NCBI GenBank assembly: GCA_900635495.1
Contig: LR134136.1
Coordinates: 3,844,001-3,908,000, forward strand
Reading direction: 5' to 3'
Source: Atlantibacter hermannii
GTDB lineage: Bacteria; Pseudomonadota; Gammaproteobacteria; Enterobacterales; Enterobacteriaceae
DNA: 64,000 bases
Below, in pieces: positions 47,403 to 56,741 of this stretch. Under the pieces are notes generated by a model, which was given only the letters and a program-made list of their open reading frames with translations, was not told where the DNA came from and did no database searches. Made by a program: the position numbers and the translations under genes. Every line of letters starts with the position of its first letter. The stretch's first letter is position 1.

Positions 47403-48923
47403 TTATTCCCAGCACGCTTTTTCGGCTAGTCTTTCATTAAAAAATTTCAATGTTTCTTTTTTATAATTGATATTTTCAGAGCTACCATTGCCATCGTTAA
47501 AACATAATATTTTGTATTTATAGGAATTTTTCCCAAGGATATTTTTTATATTCTCCGGCCTTACAATAAGTCCATTAAGATCTGCACTAACCGCATTTCC
47601 TGTTACAAATGCATAATGATGATAAAAGAAAGAGGTTAAATTGATATCTGTTTCAGAGCGGCGTTTTTCATAACGAGTTCTTTGGATAGCATTTGGGAAA
47701 TTGCTTTCGATTTCTTTGAGAACAGATCTTTTCATCGCGTAGGGTACGTGTCGATGTAAATTCCGCGCACTGTAGTCTGAGAATTTTTCTTTTAAAAGCT
47801 TATGAGAATTTATAGCTGCCTGTAAGTAATCAGGAATTTCTTTTCTTGTATTTTTATCAAAAACCATTCCATAGGGCTCAAAATAAGAAATTGATCTTCC
47901 GCAGTCATCAAAAAAGTCATTAGGTAAGCATGGCTGAGACAGAATGAAGTCATCATTTAAATATATAAAATTTTCTTCTAAATTCTTTATATTATGTAAA
48001 CAACACTCAATTGCATGAGAATTAAAGGAAGGTAACATATCGTTATTTGGGAAAATTTCTTCGTGATTTACCCAGCTTATTTTTTCATGTTCTTTAAGCC
48101 ATTCTGGTTTTTCACAATTACTCACAACATATATGTGATTTAACCACGGGGCGTATTTATTCAAAGAGCGAAGTGAATATTTTAATTCGTCATTGCTTGT
48201 AAATCTATCAGGGTCAAAAGTTTCGTCAGGGAATGATTGACTCCACTTTGCTTGCCAATTTGTATCTGCATGATTAACCCACGTATAAACCGCATCAATT
48301 TTTTTAGGGCGAGTTACTTCCCCATTATAAATTAATGGAAACTCATCTGCGGTGCATTTTTTTATTAGAGCCTTACTTGATCTAACTTGTACAAATCCTT
48401 CAGAGTTCAAATCATAAAGGTAAAAATGAAGAACATATAAGTCTCCGATTTCATTACTCATCTCCACCACGAAATCAGGACGGCTAATCAATTTTGATTC
48501 TAAAAATTTGATATTTAACTCGTCGAGCAACTTACTTGTATGACTAAACCCTCCACCCATTGTATAAATAGTAATATTCATAGACATGGCGTTTTTTACA
48601 TCTTTCAAAAATGAAAGTAGTCCACTAAGATAACCACTCCATAATAATATACTATTTTTATCACTACCATCTACTGGAGCTAAACCACAATTTAAATTCC
48701 CTTGAAGGTATTTTATAATCCCGTATCGCTGCAATTCAAAAATATTAATATTAGGAGTAATTCGAATTGAATCTGATCCTGCTTTGATTTTTTTATCTTC
48801 TTTTTTATTAATTTCGTATAAAGGTTGATCTTTAAAAAGCCTCTTCCTAAACATATCATAGAAAAAAAGATTAGGATTGGTAATCAATTTTGATATTTTT
48901 CTTTGCAACATAATTTTACTCAT
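47403..48923 (-). CDS. Stealth-family sugar-phosphate transferase
   Basis: 506 residues from ATG 48923; that ATG overlaps the stop of the previous gene as ATGAGTAA, indicating translational coupling. An ATG at 48989 is possible but overlaps more. Stealth conserved regions: CR1 IDAVYTWVNH (209-218), CR2 about 241-326 with RFTSNDELKYSLRSLNKYAP and FIYLNDDFIL, CR3 about 387-443 with LHRHVPYAMKRSV, CR4 ILCFNDG (472-478). The family makes hexose-1-phosphate (phosphodiester) linkages in capsules such as meningococcal serogroup A. About 200 N-terminal residues precede CR1. AT-rich. Confidence 0.9.
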   Translation of the reverse strand: MSKIMLQRKISKLITNPNLFFYDMFRKRLFKDQPLYEINKKEDKKIKAGSDSIRITPNINIFELQRYGIIKYLQGNLNCGLAPVDGSDKNSILLWSGYLSGLLSFLKDVKNAMSMNITIYTMGGGFSHTSKLLDELNIKFLESKLISRPDFVVEMSNEIGDLYVLHFYLYDLNSEGFVQVRSSKALIKKCTADEFPLIYNGEVTRPKKIDAVYTWVNHADTNWQAKWSQSFPDETFDPDRFTSNDELKYSLRSLNKYAPWLNHIYVVSNCEKPEWLKEHEKISWVNHEEIFPNNDMLPSFNSHAIECCLHNIKNLEENFIYLNDDFILSQPCLPNDFFDDCGRSISYFEPYGMVFDKNTRKEIPDYLQAAINSHKLLKEKFSDYSARNLHRHVPYAMKRSVLKEIESNFPNAIQRTRYEKRRSETDINLTSFFYHHYAFVTGNAVSADLNGLIVRPENIKNILGKNSYKYKILCFNDGNGSSENINYKKETLKFFNERLAEKACWE

Positions 48924-49938
48924 TAAATAAAAATTTAATTTTTTTTCGGAACGTATCATATCTATCGATATGACCAGGTTTATCTTCAAATAAAATCGAG
49001 TAATTACGCAAGTCGTAATTGTTTTTTTTACAGTGTTCTATGAAATCAATAAGGGAATAATCATTATCACGCGCACTAATATTATCTTTTTTATAAAAAC
49101 CACGATGTTTTTTTTGAAAAAGCAATCTATTTTTTTCACGCATCAAATGATAATCATTAATATCATTTTTTTGATGAAATATATGAAAAGCAATATCTTT
49201 TTCTAGTAAAGAATCAAAACATAGTTTGCCAAGATGCTTACGATAACCCACATAAAATAATGGGGAACGTGATGTATTCTCAACCAACAAATCATAAGTA
49301 TCATTTAACAGACCATGATATTCACACAACCTTATTAAAAAATCGAAATCTTCATACCCATGCCCTTCAAAACATGTATCGAAGCCATGGATTGCAGCAT
49401 AATCTTTTGCAGACATTATTGTTAACGAGGATGGACTAGCTAGATGTAAAAATTCTTTTCTAGAATAAGCAAAATATTTTTCTTTTAATTCATTAATCGT
49501 TATTTTGCCCTCCATCAGGGCTAAACTTCCAAAGCTTGTTAAATAAAGGCAGGGTATTATGTAGAATGGTTTTTTTTTACTACTTATCAGTTGTAGATAT
49601 TTTATGATAAGAGCCATGTCAGGAAAAATATCCACATCAAACAAAGCGATATATTTAGTTTTACAATTTGTAAACGCCAAATTTCGCAATAAAGAAGTGT
49701 TTACATTTATGCTTATTTTCTGTGAAAATAAAATTTCAACATTTGCATAATTCCTCATAACCTCTGTAAAAAAAATTTTCTTACTAGTATCATCAGCACT
49801 GACACCAAAAATCAACTTTATATTGTGTTTATTGGCTTCAAAAGCGAATTTTTTTGCCTTTTCAAGTATATCTTTTTTTCGATACCTTAGGTCTATAGGA
49901 ATTAGAATTGTTAAGAGATCATTAAGCGAATCATTCAT
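48916..49938 (-). CDS. GT2-like capsule glycosyltransferase
   Basis: 340 residues with a GT-A fold signature. N-terminal LLTILIPIDLRYRKKDILEK, metal-binding DVD at 101-103 (ALFDVDIFPD), then FDTCFEGHGYEDFDFLIRL (about 187-204), the galactosyltransferase-type C-terminal motif seen in chondroitin-type capsule synthases. The start overlaps the kpsT stop by 4 bp and its stop overlaps the Stealth start by 8 bp. Very AT-rich (many Lys, Asn, Ile, Phe). Sugar specificity cannot be read. Confidence 0.86.
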   Translation of the reverse strand: MNDSLNDLLTILIPIDLRYRKKDILEKAKKFAFEANKHNIKLIFGVSADDTSKKIFFTEVMRNYANVEILFSQKISINVNTSLLRNLAFTNCKTKYIALFDVDIFPDMALIIKYLQLISSKKKPFYIIPCLYLTSFGSLALMEGKITINELKEKYFAYSRKEFLHLASPSSLTIMSAKDYAAIHGFDTCFEGHGYEDFDFLIRLCEYHGLLNDTYDLLVENTSRSPLFYVGYRKHLGKLCFDSLLEKDIAFHIFHQKNDINDYHLMREKNRLLFQKKHRGFYKKDNISARDNDYSLIDFIEHCKKNNYDLRNYSILFEDKPGHIDRYDTFRKKIKFLFNE

Positions 49939-50600
49939 AGACTTTCTTCTTTCCTATACATAGAAATAGCTTCTGCAATATTTTCAAAGTAAATTAGTCG
50001 CTCATCTCTTTGTAAAAACAATGCAACATCACAGTAGTCTTTTAATGAATTTAAGCTATGCGAAACCATTAGCAAATCTGAAGAATGTCGTTTTTGATTG
50101 AATAGCTCTATGCACTTCTGTTTAAAACGTGCATCGCCGACTGCTGTAACTTCATCAACAAGGTAATAATCGAATTTAAAGGCCATACTCAATCCAAACC
50201 CCAACCGGGATTTCATGCCGGACGAGTAGGTTTTGATGGGCATATCAAAGTATTTGCCCAATTCGGCGAAATCCTCGACGAACTCGATTTTCTCTTTTAA
50301 TTCCTCTTTTTTAGCGTACAGGCGGGCCACGAATTTCACATTCTCGCGCCCCGTCAGGCTACCCTGAAACCCGCCAGACAAGCCCACGGGCCAGGAAATG
50401 GTTTTATCCGTAACGATGCGCCCGCTATCGGGCCGATCGATACCGCCGATCATACGCAGCAAGGTTGATTTACCCGCCCCGTTGCGGCCTATCAGCGCTA
50501 CGCTTTTCCCGCTCGGCAGTTCCAGGTTGAGATTTTTGAAAACGTAATGCCTGCCCTGCGGTGTACGGTAGGACTTAGTGAGGTTTTCGATTTTGATCAT
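49935..50600 (-). CDS. kpsT: Capsule export ABC transporter ATPase KpsT
   Basis: ATPase of the KpsMT exporter. ATG 50600 (MIKIENLTKSYRTPQG), 221 residues; it overlaps the kpsM stop by 4 bp (ATGA). Walker A GRNGAGKST (38-46); signature SSGMKSRLGFGLSMAF; Walker B YYLVDEVTAVGD. GC content falls part-way through the gene toward region 2, which suggests a recombination boundary inside or just past kpsT. Confidence 0.96.
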   Translation of the reverse strand: MIKIENLTKSYRTPQGRHYVFKNLNLELPSGKSVALIGRNGAGKSTLLRMIGGIDRPDSGRIVTDKTISWPVGLSGGFQGSLTGRENVKFVARLYAKKEELKEKIEFVEDFAELGKYFDMPIKTYSSGMKSRLGFGLSMAFKFDYYLVDEVTAVGDARFKQKCIELFNQKRHSSDLLMVSHSLNSLKDYCDVALFLQRDERLIYFENIAEAISMYRKEESL

Positions 50601-51373
50601 GACGTCAGCATCGCCTCTTCCCGGGTACGGTAGAGCGCCAGACCGATAAACAGCGTCACCAGTGTGCAAAATGCCAGATAGTTCAGGCTTACGCCTTGCG
50701 TTTGATAACCGGCCACCACAGATTCACGGCTTAACTCCACGGCATGTACAATCGGATTCCACAACAACAGCGGCCAGTAATCTTTCGGAACGGCATGCAA
50801 CGGGAACATGATGCAGGAAATAAAATAGAGAGGTTTTAACATCACAGGCAAAAGCTTTTCAGTTTCAGGGAAGGTTCTGCCCGTCACCATAAAGATAAGT
50901 CCGATGCCGCAGGCGAAAAGCACCAGCAACACCCACGTCAACACCAGCGTGATGAATTGTGTAACGGTGAACTCTTCACCACATACCCCTACAATCGCCA
51001 TCAAAATGATATAGACAACCACATAAATCAGCGTTTCAATCGCAGCGCGGGCGATAATGGTATCAATAGGTTTTACCGGTCGATAATTGAACAGCCCCTG
51101 ATTGGCTTCGATAGCGTTAATTGAGCGAGTGGCAATATTACTAAATATAAAATAGGGAATAATGCCATTTAGCAGAAATACCGGAAAAGAGATATCCGGC
51201 ATGGTGCGATGCATTATAAAGCCAAAAATAACCAGCAGTATCAGCATATGCGCGGCGGGTTCTAATATCGCCCATAAATAGCCAAGGCGATATTTCCCGA
51301 ATCGCGTCTTTAACTCACGTAAAAAGAGGGCATGCACAGCGGCTTTCTGCACCTCAAAACCACTTCTGGCCAT
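50597..51373 (-). CDS. kpsM: Capsule export ABC transporter permease KpsM
   Basis: Membrane subunit of the capsule exporter, 258 residues as in E. coli. Starts MARSGFEVQKAAVHALFLRE at 51373; an open frame extends back to 51556 but covers the ops/JUMPstart and has no family similarity. ABC-2 membrane segments (HMLILLVIFGFIMH, FPVFLLNGIIPYFIF). C-terminus TLFIGLALYRTREEAMLTS nearly identical to E. coli. First gene of the leftward capsule operon. Confidence 0.96.
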   Translation of the reverse strand: MARSGFEVQKAAVHALFLRELKTRFGKYRLGYLWAILEPAAHMLILLVIFGFIMHRTMPDISFPVFLLNGIIPYFIFSNIATRSINAIEANQGLFNYRPVKPIDTIIARAAIETLIYVVVYIILMAIVGVCGEEFTVTQFITLVLTWVLLVLFACGIGLIFMVTGRTFPETEKLLPVMLKPLYFISCIMFPLHAVPKDYWPLLLWNPIVHAVELSRESVVAGYQTQGVSLNYLAFCTLVTLFIGLALYRTREEAMLTS

Positions 51374-51405
51374 AACCGATCCGAAAAATTTTCTTTGAAA
51401 TGAAC

Positions 51406-51442
51406 ACGCTACCGCCCCTGGCTTTGCAGCAACCACATGCTG
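51406..51442 (-). promoter_or_regulatory. JUMPstart element with ops site (RfaH recruitment)
   Basis: The minus strand carries GGCGGTAGCGT at 51406-51416, a perfect ops core, preceded by GCTGCAAAGCCAGGG and CAGCATGTGGTT, matching the 39-bp JUMPstart consensus. It lies 33 bp before kpsM in the 5' leader. RfaH recruited here would let RNA polymerase read through the long kpsM-to-acyltransferase operon. Confidence 0.93.
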
Positions 51443-52009
51443 TACGACGCAGGCAACGGTAAGAGGAAAACAGAAGAAGAAAGCACTCAGGTGAATCGTG
51501 GGATACATATATCCGCGTCGTGTGGCGGAGAAATGGGGTAAAGGTGGGTCAAACAAAAACGAGGTTAACCAAATCTGGTAAAGCTGCGCTGAAGCCCGTC
51601 ATCCCTGGATATCGACTCAAGTTCCTTTCTAAAAACCGAGTCAAATTAACTCTTATGTGAGATTAATCCTAATCGTTTTAGGCTATTAAATAACTCATCA
51701 TTATTAGCCTGAAGTTATTACATAAGGTTACTATATTGTAGATATCTTATTCACTCGTTTTGAGTACCTAAGGTAAATTTCTAAAGCACTTCAAAAAGCA
51801 AATGTTTTCAGCAAGTTAAGTTAAATTTTAGAGCTTGTTACTTTTTAACCACGAGAAAAGCATGGATATTTTTTATTAAATTTAAAAATTTAACTTAGGG
51901 GTAAAACTGAAACTTTTTGGACGCATAAAATATAAAAATATCGCCCAGGATGATTCTTAATGGAAATATGAATTTGTCACCTATCAATTCTGGTGGTTAT
52001 TTATAAAGG
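51443..52009. other. AT-rich spacer upstream of kpsM
   Basis: 567 bp without a credible gene. The proximal part should hold the region 3 promoter. The stretch 51600-52000 is strongly AT-rich, resembling H-NS-bound DNA around E. coli capsule promoters. No insertion sequence ends, tRNA gene or integrase seen. Confidence 0.5.
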
Positions 52010-52906
52010 TTATTTTTTATACGAATCTTTAATTTCCGCATATTGCAGTGCAAAATCGATGTAACAGGAGAGCGCGGGTGAGTTTAATTTGCGGCTTGGA
52101 TAAACTAAATACAGATCGTTACCCTCTGGTTCCCAGTCGGGAAGTACGCGTTTTAATATGCCGCTTGTTAAGGACGTCCCCATCAGGAAGGAAGGTAATA
52201 GTGTAATACCCGCCCCCTCCATGGCGCATTCACGCGCATAGAGAAGATTATCGGTGGTGTGTAAGCGGGGCAGCGTACAACGAAAGTAATCGTCTCCTTT
52301 TTGCAGCACCCACTCATTCCATGCGCGATGGACAATACATTGATGCTCAGCCAGTTGACTGGGGTGTTCAATCGCAGGATGGGAATCAAGATAGGCTGGC
52401 GAAGCGGCCAGTATACGCGGGCTGTGCCCAATCATACGGCCGATGAGCGATGAATCCTGAGGTTTTCCGGTACGCAGCGCCACGTCATAACCGCTTTCAA
52501 CCAGATCAATCAATTCGTCTGAGACCGACACTTCCAGTATCACTTCAGGATAACAACGCTGAAATTGCGTATTCATACGCGCCAGTAATGTCGCGCCGAT
52601 GCCCGCCGGGCAGGTAATGCGCAATCTGCCGCTGGGATTGTCGCGTAACCGCTGTAGTGCAAACTCAGCACGTTCGGAAGCATCAATCATTTCCCGGCAA
52701 TGCACCAGATAACGTTCGCCCGCAAAGGTCAGATTGATTTTTCGCGTGGTGCGATTGAGTAACCGCAGACCCACCTGCTGTTCAAGCTGGCTGATACGCA
52801 GGCTGACGCTCGATTTCGGTAATCCCGCCTCATTCGCCGCCGCCGTAAAACTCCCCCGCTCTGCCACCAGCGCAAACAGCGCCATATCCTGTAACTGTTT
52901 AAACAT
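52010..52906 (-). CDS. LysR-family transcriptional regulator
   Basis: 298 residues. HTH MALFALVAERGSFTAAANEA and LPKSSVSLRISQLEQQVGLR at about 8-50; LysR substrate domain from about 90 (RLRITCPAGIGATLLARMNT). Divergent from the dehydrogenase gene across 116 bp, the usual arrangement for a LysR protein controlling its neighbour. Inducer not evident. Confidence 0.92.
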   Translation of the reverse strand: MFKQLQDMALFALVAERGSFTAAANEAGLPKSSVSLRISQLEQQVGLRLLNRTTRKINLTFAGERYLVHCREMIDASERAEFALQRLRDNPSGRLRITCPAGIGATLLARMNTQFQRCYPEVILEVSVSDELIDLVESGYDVALRTGKPQDSSLIGRMIGHSPRILAASPAYLDSHPAIEHPSQLAEHQCIVHRAWNEWVLQKGDDYFRCTLPRLHTTDNLLYARECAMEGAGITLLPSFLMGTSLTSGILKRVLPDWEPEGNDLYLVYPSRKLNSPALSCYIDFALQYAEIKDSYKK

Positions 52907-53022
52907 GATTGTTCATCTCACACGAACACAGCGTTAGTGATTGTCCATATTATCATCTGCCGCCACCTCGCCTAGACTGATTTCACACCTCACTTTTTAA
53001 ATCAGTTTTACGGGAGCGCACC

Positions 53023-54024
53023 ATGTCAGTCAGAGCTATTGCCGTTAATCCTCACGATCCAGCCAGCTTTATTGAGATCCATCCCGATATGCCACAGCCT
53101 GGCGACCATGATTTGCTGGTTGAAGTTAAGGCGGTGTCGATAAACCCGGTCGATACCAAAGTGCATAAAGGTATTCAAAAAAACGGGCTGCAGGAGCCGC
53201 GTATTCTCGGTTGGGATGCCAGCGGCATTGTGAAAGCAACCGGCAGCAAAGTGACCGGCTTTCAACCGGGGGATGAAGTCTATTACGCAGGCGACATCAC
53301 CCGCCCTGGCAGCAATACCACCCATCAGTTGATCGATGCGCGTATCGTTGGACATAAGCCTAAGAGCCTCGACTGGGCCGCTGCCGCCTCAGTTCCGCTA
53401 ACGGCACTTACCGCATGGGAAGGATTATTCGAGCGCCTGAATATTCAGGACGCCAGTGCGGATAAAACGCTGTTAATTATCGGTGGCGCGGGTGGCGTGG
53501 GCTCGCTGGCAATCCCGTTTGCGAAACACAGCAGTAAAGTAAAAGTCATCGCAACCGCTTCGCGGGAAGAGTCCGCTCAGTGGTGCCGTGACCGCGGCGC
53601 GGACCTGGTGGTAAGCTATCACGATCTGCCGGGCGAACTGGCGAAACACGACATCAAGTTTGTCGATTACATCTTTATCCTCAACGATACCGATGGTCAC
53701 TGGCCTGCTGTATCACAGCTTATCGCGCCGCAAGGGCACATTTGCACTATCGTGGAGAACACTCAGCCGCTTAATCAGGATGCGCTGAAATCAAAATCCG
53801 CCGCCTTACACTGGGAATTTATGTATACGCGCAGTATGTATCAGACTGCCGATATGGCGCGTCAGGGCGAGATTCTGGACCACGTCGCCAGGCTTATCGA
53901 CGACGGCATTGTCGAAAGCGCCCTGAGCGAAACGCTGCACGGGTTAAGCGTGGAGACTATCCGTGAAGCCCACGAGAAAGTGCTGGCCGGGCATATGCGC
54001 GGGAAAGTGGTGATTGCGTTTTGA
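53023..54024 (+). CDS. Zinc-type alcohol dehydrogenase / quinone oxidoreductase family protein
   Basis: 333-residue MDR-superfamily NADPH oxidoreductase of the zinc-binding alcohol dehydrogenase-like group. GroES-like N-domain (SINPVDTKVHKGIQKNGLQE, GWDASGIVKATGSKV); Rossmann loop IIGGAGGVGSLAIPFAKHSS. The structural-zinc Cys cluster of true ADHs is missing, so it is more likely a quinone/enone reductase. Divergent from the LysR gene. A rnpB-type terminator copy lies 26 bp downstream. Confidence 0.9.
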   Translation: MSVRAIAVNPHDPASFIEIHPDMPQPGDHDLLVEVKAVSINPVDTKVHKGIQKNGLQEPRILGWDASGIVKATGSKVTGFQPGDEVYYAGDITRPGSNTTHQLIDARIVGHKPKSLDWAAAASVPLTALTAWEGLFERLNIQDASADKTLLIIGGAGGVGSLAIPFAKHSSKVKVIATASREESAQWCRDRGADLVVSYHDLPGELAKHDIKFVDYIFILNDTDGHWPAVSQLIAPQGHICTIVENTQPLNQDALKSKSAALHWEFMYTRSMYQTADMARQGEILDHVARLIDDGIVESALSETLHGLSVETIREAHEKVLAGHMRGKVVIAF

Positions 54025-54046
54025 GATAACGCGTCATTAACAACAT

Positions 54047-54142
54047 AAAAGCAAAACCCCGCCGGAGCGGGGTTTTTAATGTGTGAAGCTGACCGGTAAG
54101 CCGCGTTCTTTTCATAGAAAGCGTCGTGGACAGTCATTCATC
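54047..54142. repeat. Partial duplicate of the rnpB 3' end and terminator
   Basis: 54047-54103 is identical to 54173-54229 (57 bp covering the rnpB terminator and mature 3' end). 54123-54142 is identical to 54236-54255 inside rnpB. The offset is 126 bp for the first block and 113 bp for the second, so the copy has a 13-bp insertion. E. coli has 113-bp repeats at the same place, so this is an inherited rnpB-tail repeat. Its hairpin may also terminate the dehydrogenase gene. Confidence 0.88.
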
Positions 54143-54176
54143 CTGACCGCGCTCTGACTTTTCACTTCCCCAAAAA

Positions 54177-54205
54177 GCAAAACCCCGCCGGAGCGGGGTT
54201 TTTAA
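54177..54205 (-). terminator. rnpB terminator
   Basis: Minus strand stem AACCCCGC / GCGGGGTT around CCGG-rich bases, ending in a T-run. It lies a few bases beyond the mature 3' end. Confidence 0.85.
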
Positions 54206-54208
54206 TGT

Positions 54209-54585
<377 letters not shown>

Positions 54586-54592
54586 GGCGCGG

Positions 54593-54621
54593 AGTATAGA
54601 GGGTTTGCGCCGCGCTGTCAC
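54593..54621 (-). promoter_or_regulatory. rnpB promoter
   Basis: GTGACA (54616-54621) and TATACT (54593-54598) with a 17-base spacer, followed by a GC-rich discriminator CCGCGCC. This is a stable-RNA type sigma-70 promoter 8 bases from the M1 5' end. It sits directly after the garK stop codon. Confidence 0.85.
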
Positions 54622-54624
54622 GCC

Positions 54625-55769
54625 TTAAGGCGCAGTATGCATCCCAACGTTGAGCGTCGCGGCAATATTGCGCGAGGCGCGATAAATATTTTCAAAGGCG
54701 TTCTTAAGCGCTTCTTCCAGCGAACCGATGCTGGTTAATACGCTGAATACCGCGTCAATGCCGTACTGATGCACCACGCCGACATCCGGCGTCAAACTGC
54801 CGGCAATGCCGATCACCGGTTTATGGTATTTCATGGCGACGTTCGCCACGCCAACCGGCACTTTACCGTGAATACTCTGGCTGTCGATGCGCCTTCGCCC
54901 GTCACCACCAGCGTGCAGTCATGAATATGCTCTTCCAGATTCAGCGCCTCGGTAACAATCTCAATCCCGCTGCGCAATTCCGCATTCAAAAAGGCCATCA
55001 GCGCCGCGCCCATTCCGCCCGCCGCACCTGCGCCAGGCACGTTTTTTACGTCCACGCGCAGGGATTTTTTTATCACATCCGCGAAGTGCCCGAGATTGCG
55101 ATCAAGCTCGACGATCATCGCTTCCGTCGCGCCTTTTTGCGGCCCGAAAATCCGCGATGCGCCCTTTTCGCCGACCAGCGGGTTCGTCACATCGCAGGCA
55201 ACGCGGATGGTGCACTCTTTCAAACGTGGGTCGAGCCCGGAAATATCAATCGTGTTTAACGCAATCAGACTGCCGCCGCCGTTGCCAATCGCGTTTCCGG
55301 CAGCATCGGTAAGCTTTGCACCCAGCGCCTGCACCATACCTGCGCCGCCGTCATTGGTGGCGCTGCCGCCAATGCCGATAATAATGTTGCGCGCCCCGTG
55401 ATCCAGCGCATGAAGGATTAACTCCCCGGTGCCGCGCGAGGTGGTAATCAGCGGGTTGCGTTGTTCAAGCGGAACCAGCGAGAGTCCACTGGCTTCCGCC
55501 ATTTCAATAAATGCGGTGTTGTTATCGCCCGACATACCCCAACTGGCATTCACGCGCTCGCCCATCGGGCCGGTCACCTGGGTTGTGATTTTGCTGCCGT
55601 CAGTTGCCGAAATCATGGCGTCCACCGTCCCTTCGCCGCCATCGGCAACCGGTACGCGGACATACTGCGCGTCAGGAAAAATCTCCCGAAATCCTTTTTC
55701 GATGGCCTGGGCTACCTCAGCAGCAGGAAGGCTTTCTTTATAAGAGTCTGGTGCAATTACAATTTTCAT
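54625..55769 (-). CDS. garK: Glycerate 2-kinase GarK, frameshifted
   Basis: Phosphorylates D-glycerate to 2-phosphoglycerate, the last step of galactarate/glucarate breakdown. ATG 55769 (MKIVIAPDSYKESLPAAEVA); a longer frame to 55916 is spurious. Motifs VADGGEGTVDAMI, IIIGIGGSATNDGGAGMVQA, VTGEG. One base missing near 54891 breaks the frame after VVTGEG; the end resumes GVANVAMKYHKPVIGIAGSL. Corrected length 381, as in E. coli. Last gene of garPLRK. Confidence 0.95.
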
Positions 55770-55833
55770 AATGATTAAGCCCTTCTTGCCGTGCGGGGCG
55801 TGAAACCAGGGCGCGTCCCCGCGCCCTGTTTTA

Positions 55834-56724
55834 TTACCGGGTGATTTCGACCTTCGCCAGTTTCTCGTAGTAGCACGCCAGTGCGCTGTGATCGTCGTTG
55901 CCATGCCCATCGGCACGCAGCGCCTGCATCATTTCCATTACCGCAGCGGTCAGCGGCAGTTGCGCGCCTACGCCGTGCGACGTGTCCAGCGCATTCGCCA
56001 GATCTTTAATGTGCAGGTCGATACGGAAACCCGGCTTGAAGTTGCGATCCATCACCATCGGCGCTTTCGCGTCCAGTACGGTACTACCCGCCAGGCCGCC
56101 GCGGATAGCCTGGTAAACCAAATCAGGATTAACGCCCGCTTTGGTGGCCAGGGTCAGCGCTTCAGACATCGCCGCGATGTTCAGCGCCACGATGACCTGG
56201 TTTGCCAGCTTGGTGACGTTACCTGCGCCGATTTCACCGGTGTGTACCACGGAGCCCGCCATCGCTTTCAGCAGATCGTAGTATTTGTCGAAAATCGCTT
56301 TGTCGCCGCCAACCATCACGGACAGCGTGCCGTCAATCGCTTTAGGTTCGCCGCCGCTTACCGGTGCGTCGAGCATGTCGATGCCTTTGGCTTTCAGCGC
56401 CTCGCTGATTTCACGGCTTGCCAGCGGAGCGATAGAACTCATATCGATCACCACTGTGCCCGGCTTCGCGCCTTCAATAATGCCGTTTTCACCCAGCGCC
56501 ACGTCTTTGACGTGCGGAGAGTTCGGCAGCATGGTGATGATGACGTCACACTGTTGGGCAATCTCTTTCGGCGTCGCCGCGGTGCTGGCGCCCGCTTCAA
56601 CCACTTCAGCAATTACCTCAGCATTGCGGTCGGCAACCACCAGGGAATAACCGGCTTTAATGAGGTTTTTACTCATTGGTTTACCCATGATGCCCAGGCC
56701 AATAAAACCAACTTTCATTGTCAT
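55834..56724 (-). CDS. garR: Tartronate semialdehyde reductase GarR
   Basis: Reduces tartronate semialdehyde to glycerate with NADH. 296 residues. Rossmann motif GFIGLGIMGKPMSKNLIKAG; substrate loop DAPVSGGEPKAIDGTLSVMV; catalytic Lys in GNVTKLANQVIVALN. 18 bp after garL, 65 bp before garK. Frame intact and near-identical to E. coli. Confidence 0.97.
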   Translation of the reverse strand: MTMKVGFIGLGIMGKPMSKNLIKAGYSLVVADRNAEVIAEVVEAGASTAATPKEIAQQCDVIITMLPNSPHVKDVALGENGIIEGAKPGTVVIDMSSIAPLASREISEALKAKGIDMLDAPVSGGEPKAIDGTLSVMVGGDKAIFDKYYDLLKAMAGSVVHTGEIGAGNVTKLANQVIVALNIAAMSEALTLATKAGVNPDLVYQAIRGGLAGSTVLDAKAPMVMDRNFKPGFRIDLHIKDLANALDTSHGVGAQLPLTAAVMEMMQALRADGHGNDDHSALACYYEKLAKVEITR

Positions 56725-56741
56725 AGCGTTAATCTCTCTCG

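Noticed and set aside
51374..51556. Upstream extension of kpsM
   Set aside because: It covers the JUMPstart/ops element; the family start MARSGFEVQK is at 51373.
55770..55916. Upstream extension of garK
   Set aside because: It overlaps the end of garR and has no similarity; MKIVIAPDSY at 55769 is the family start.
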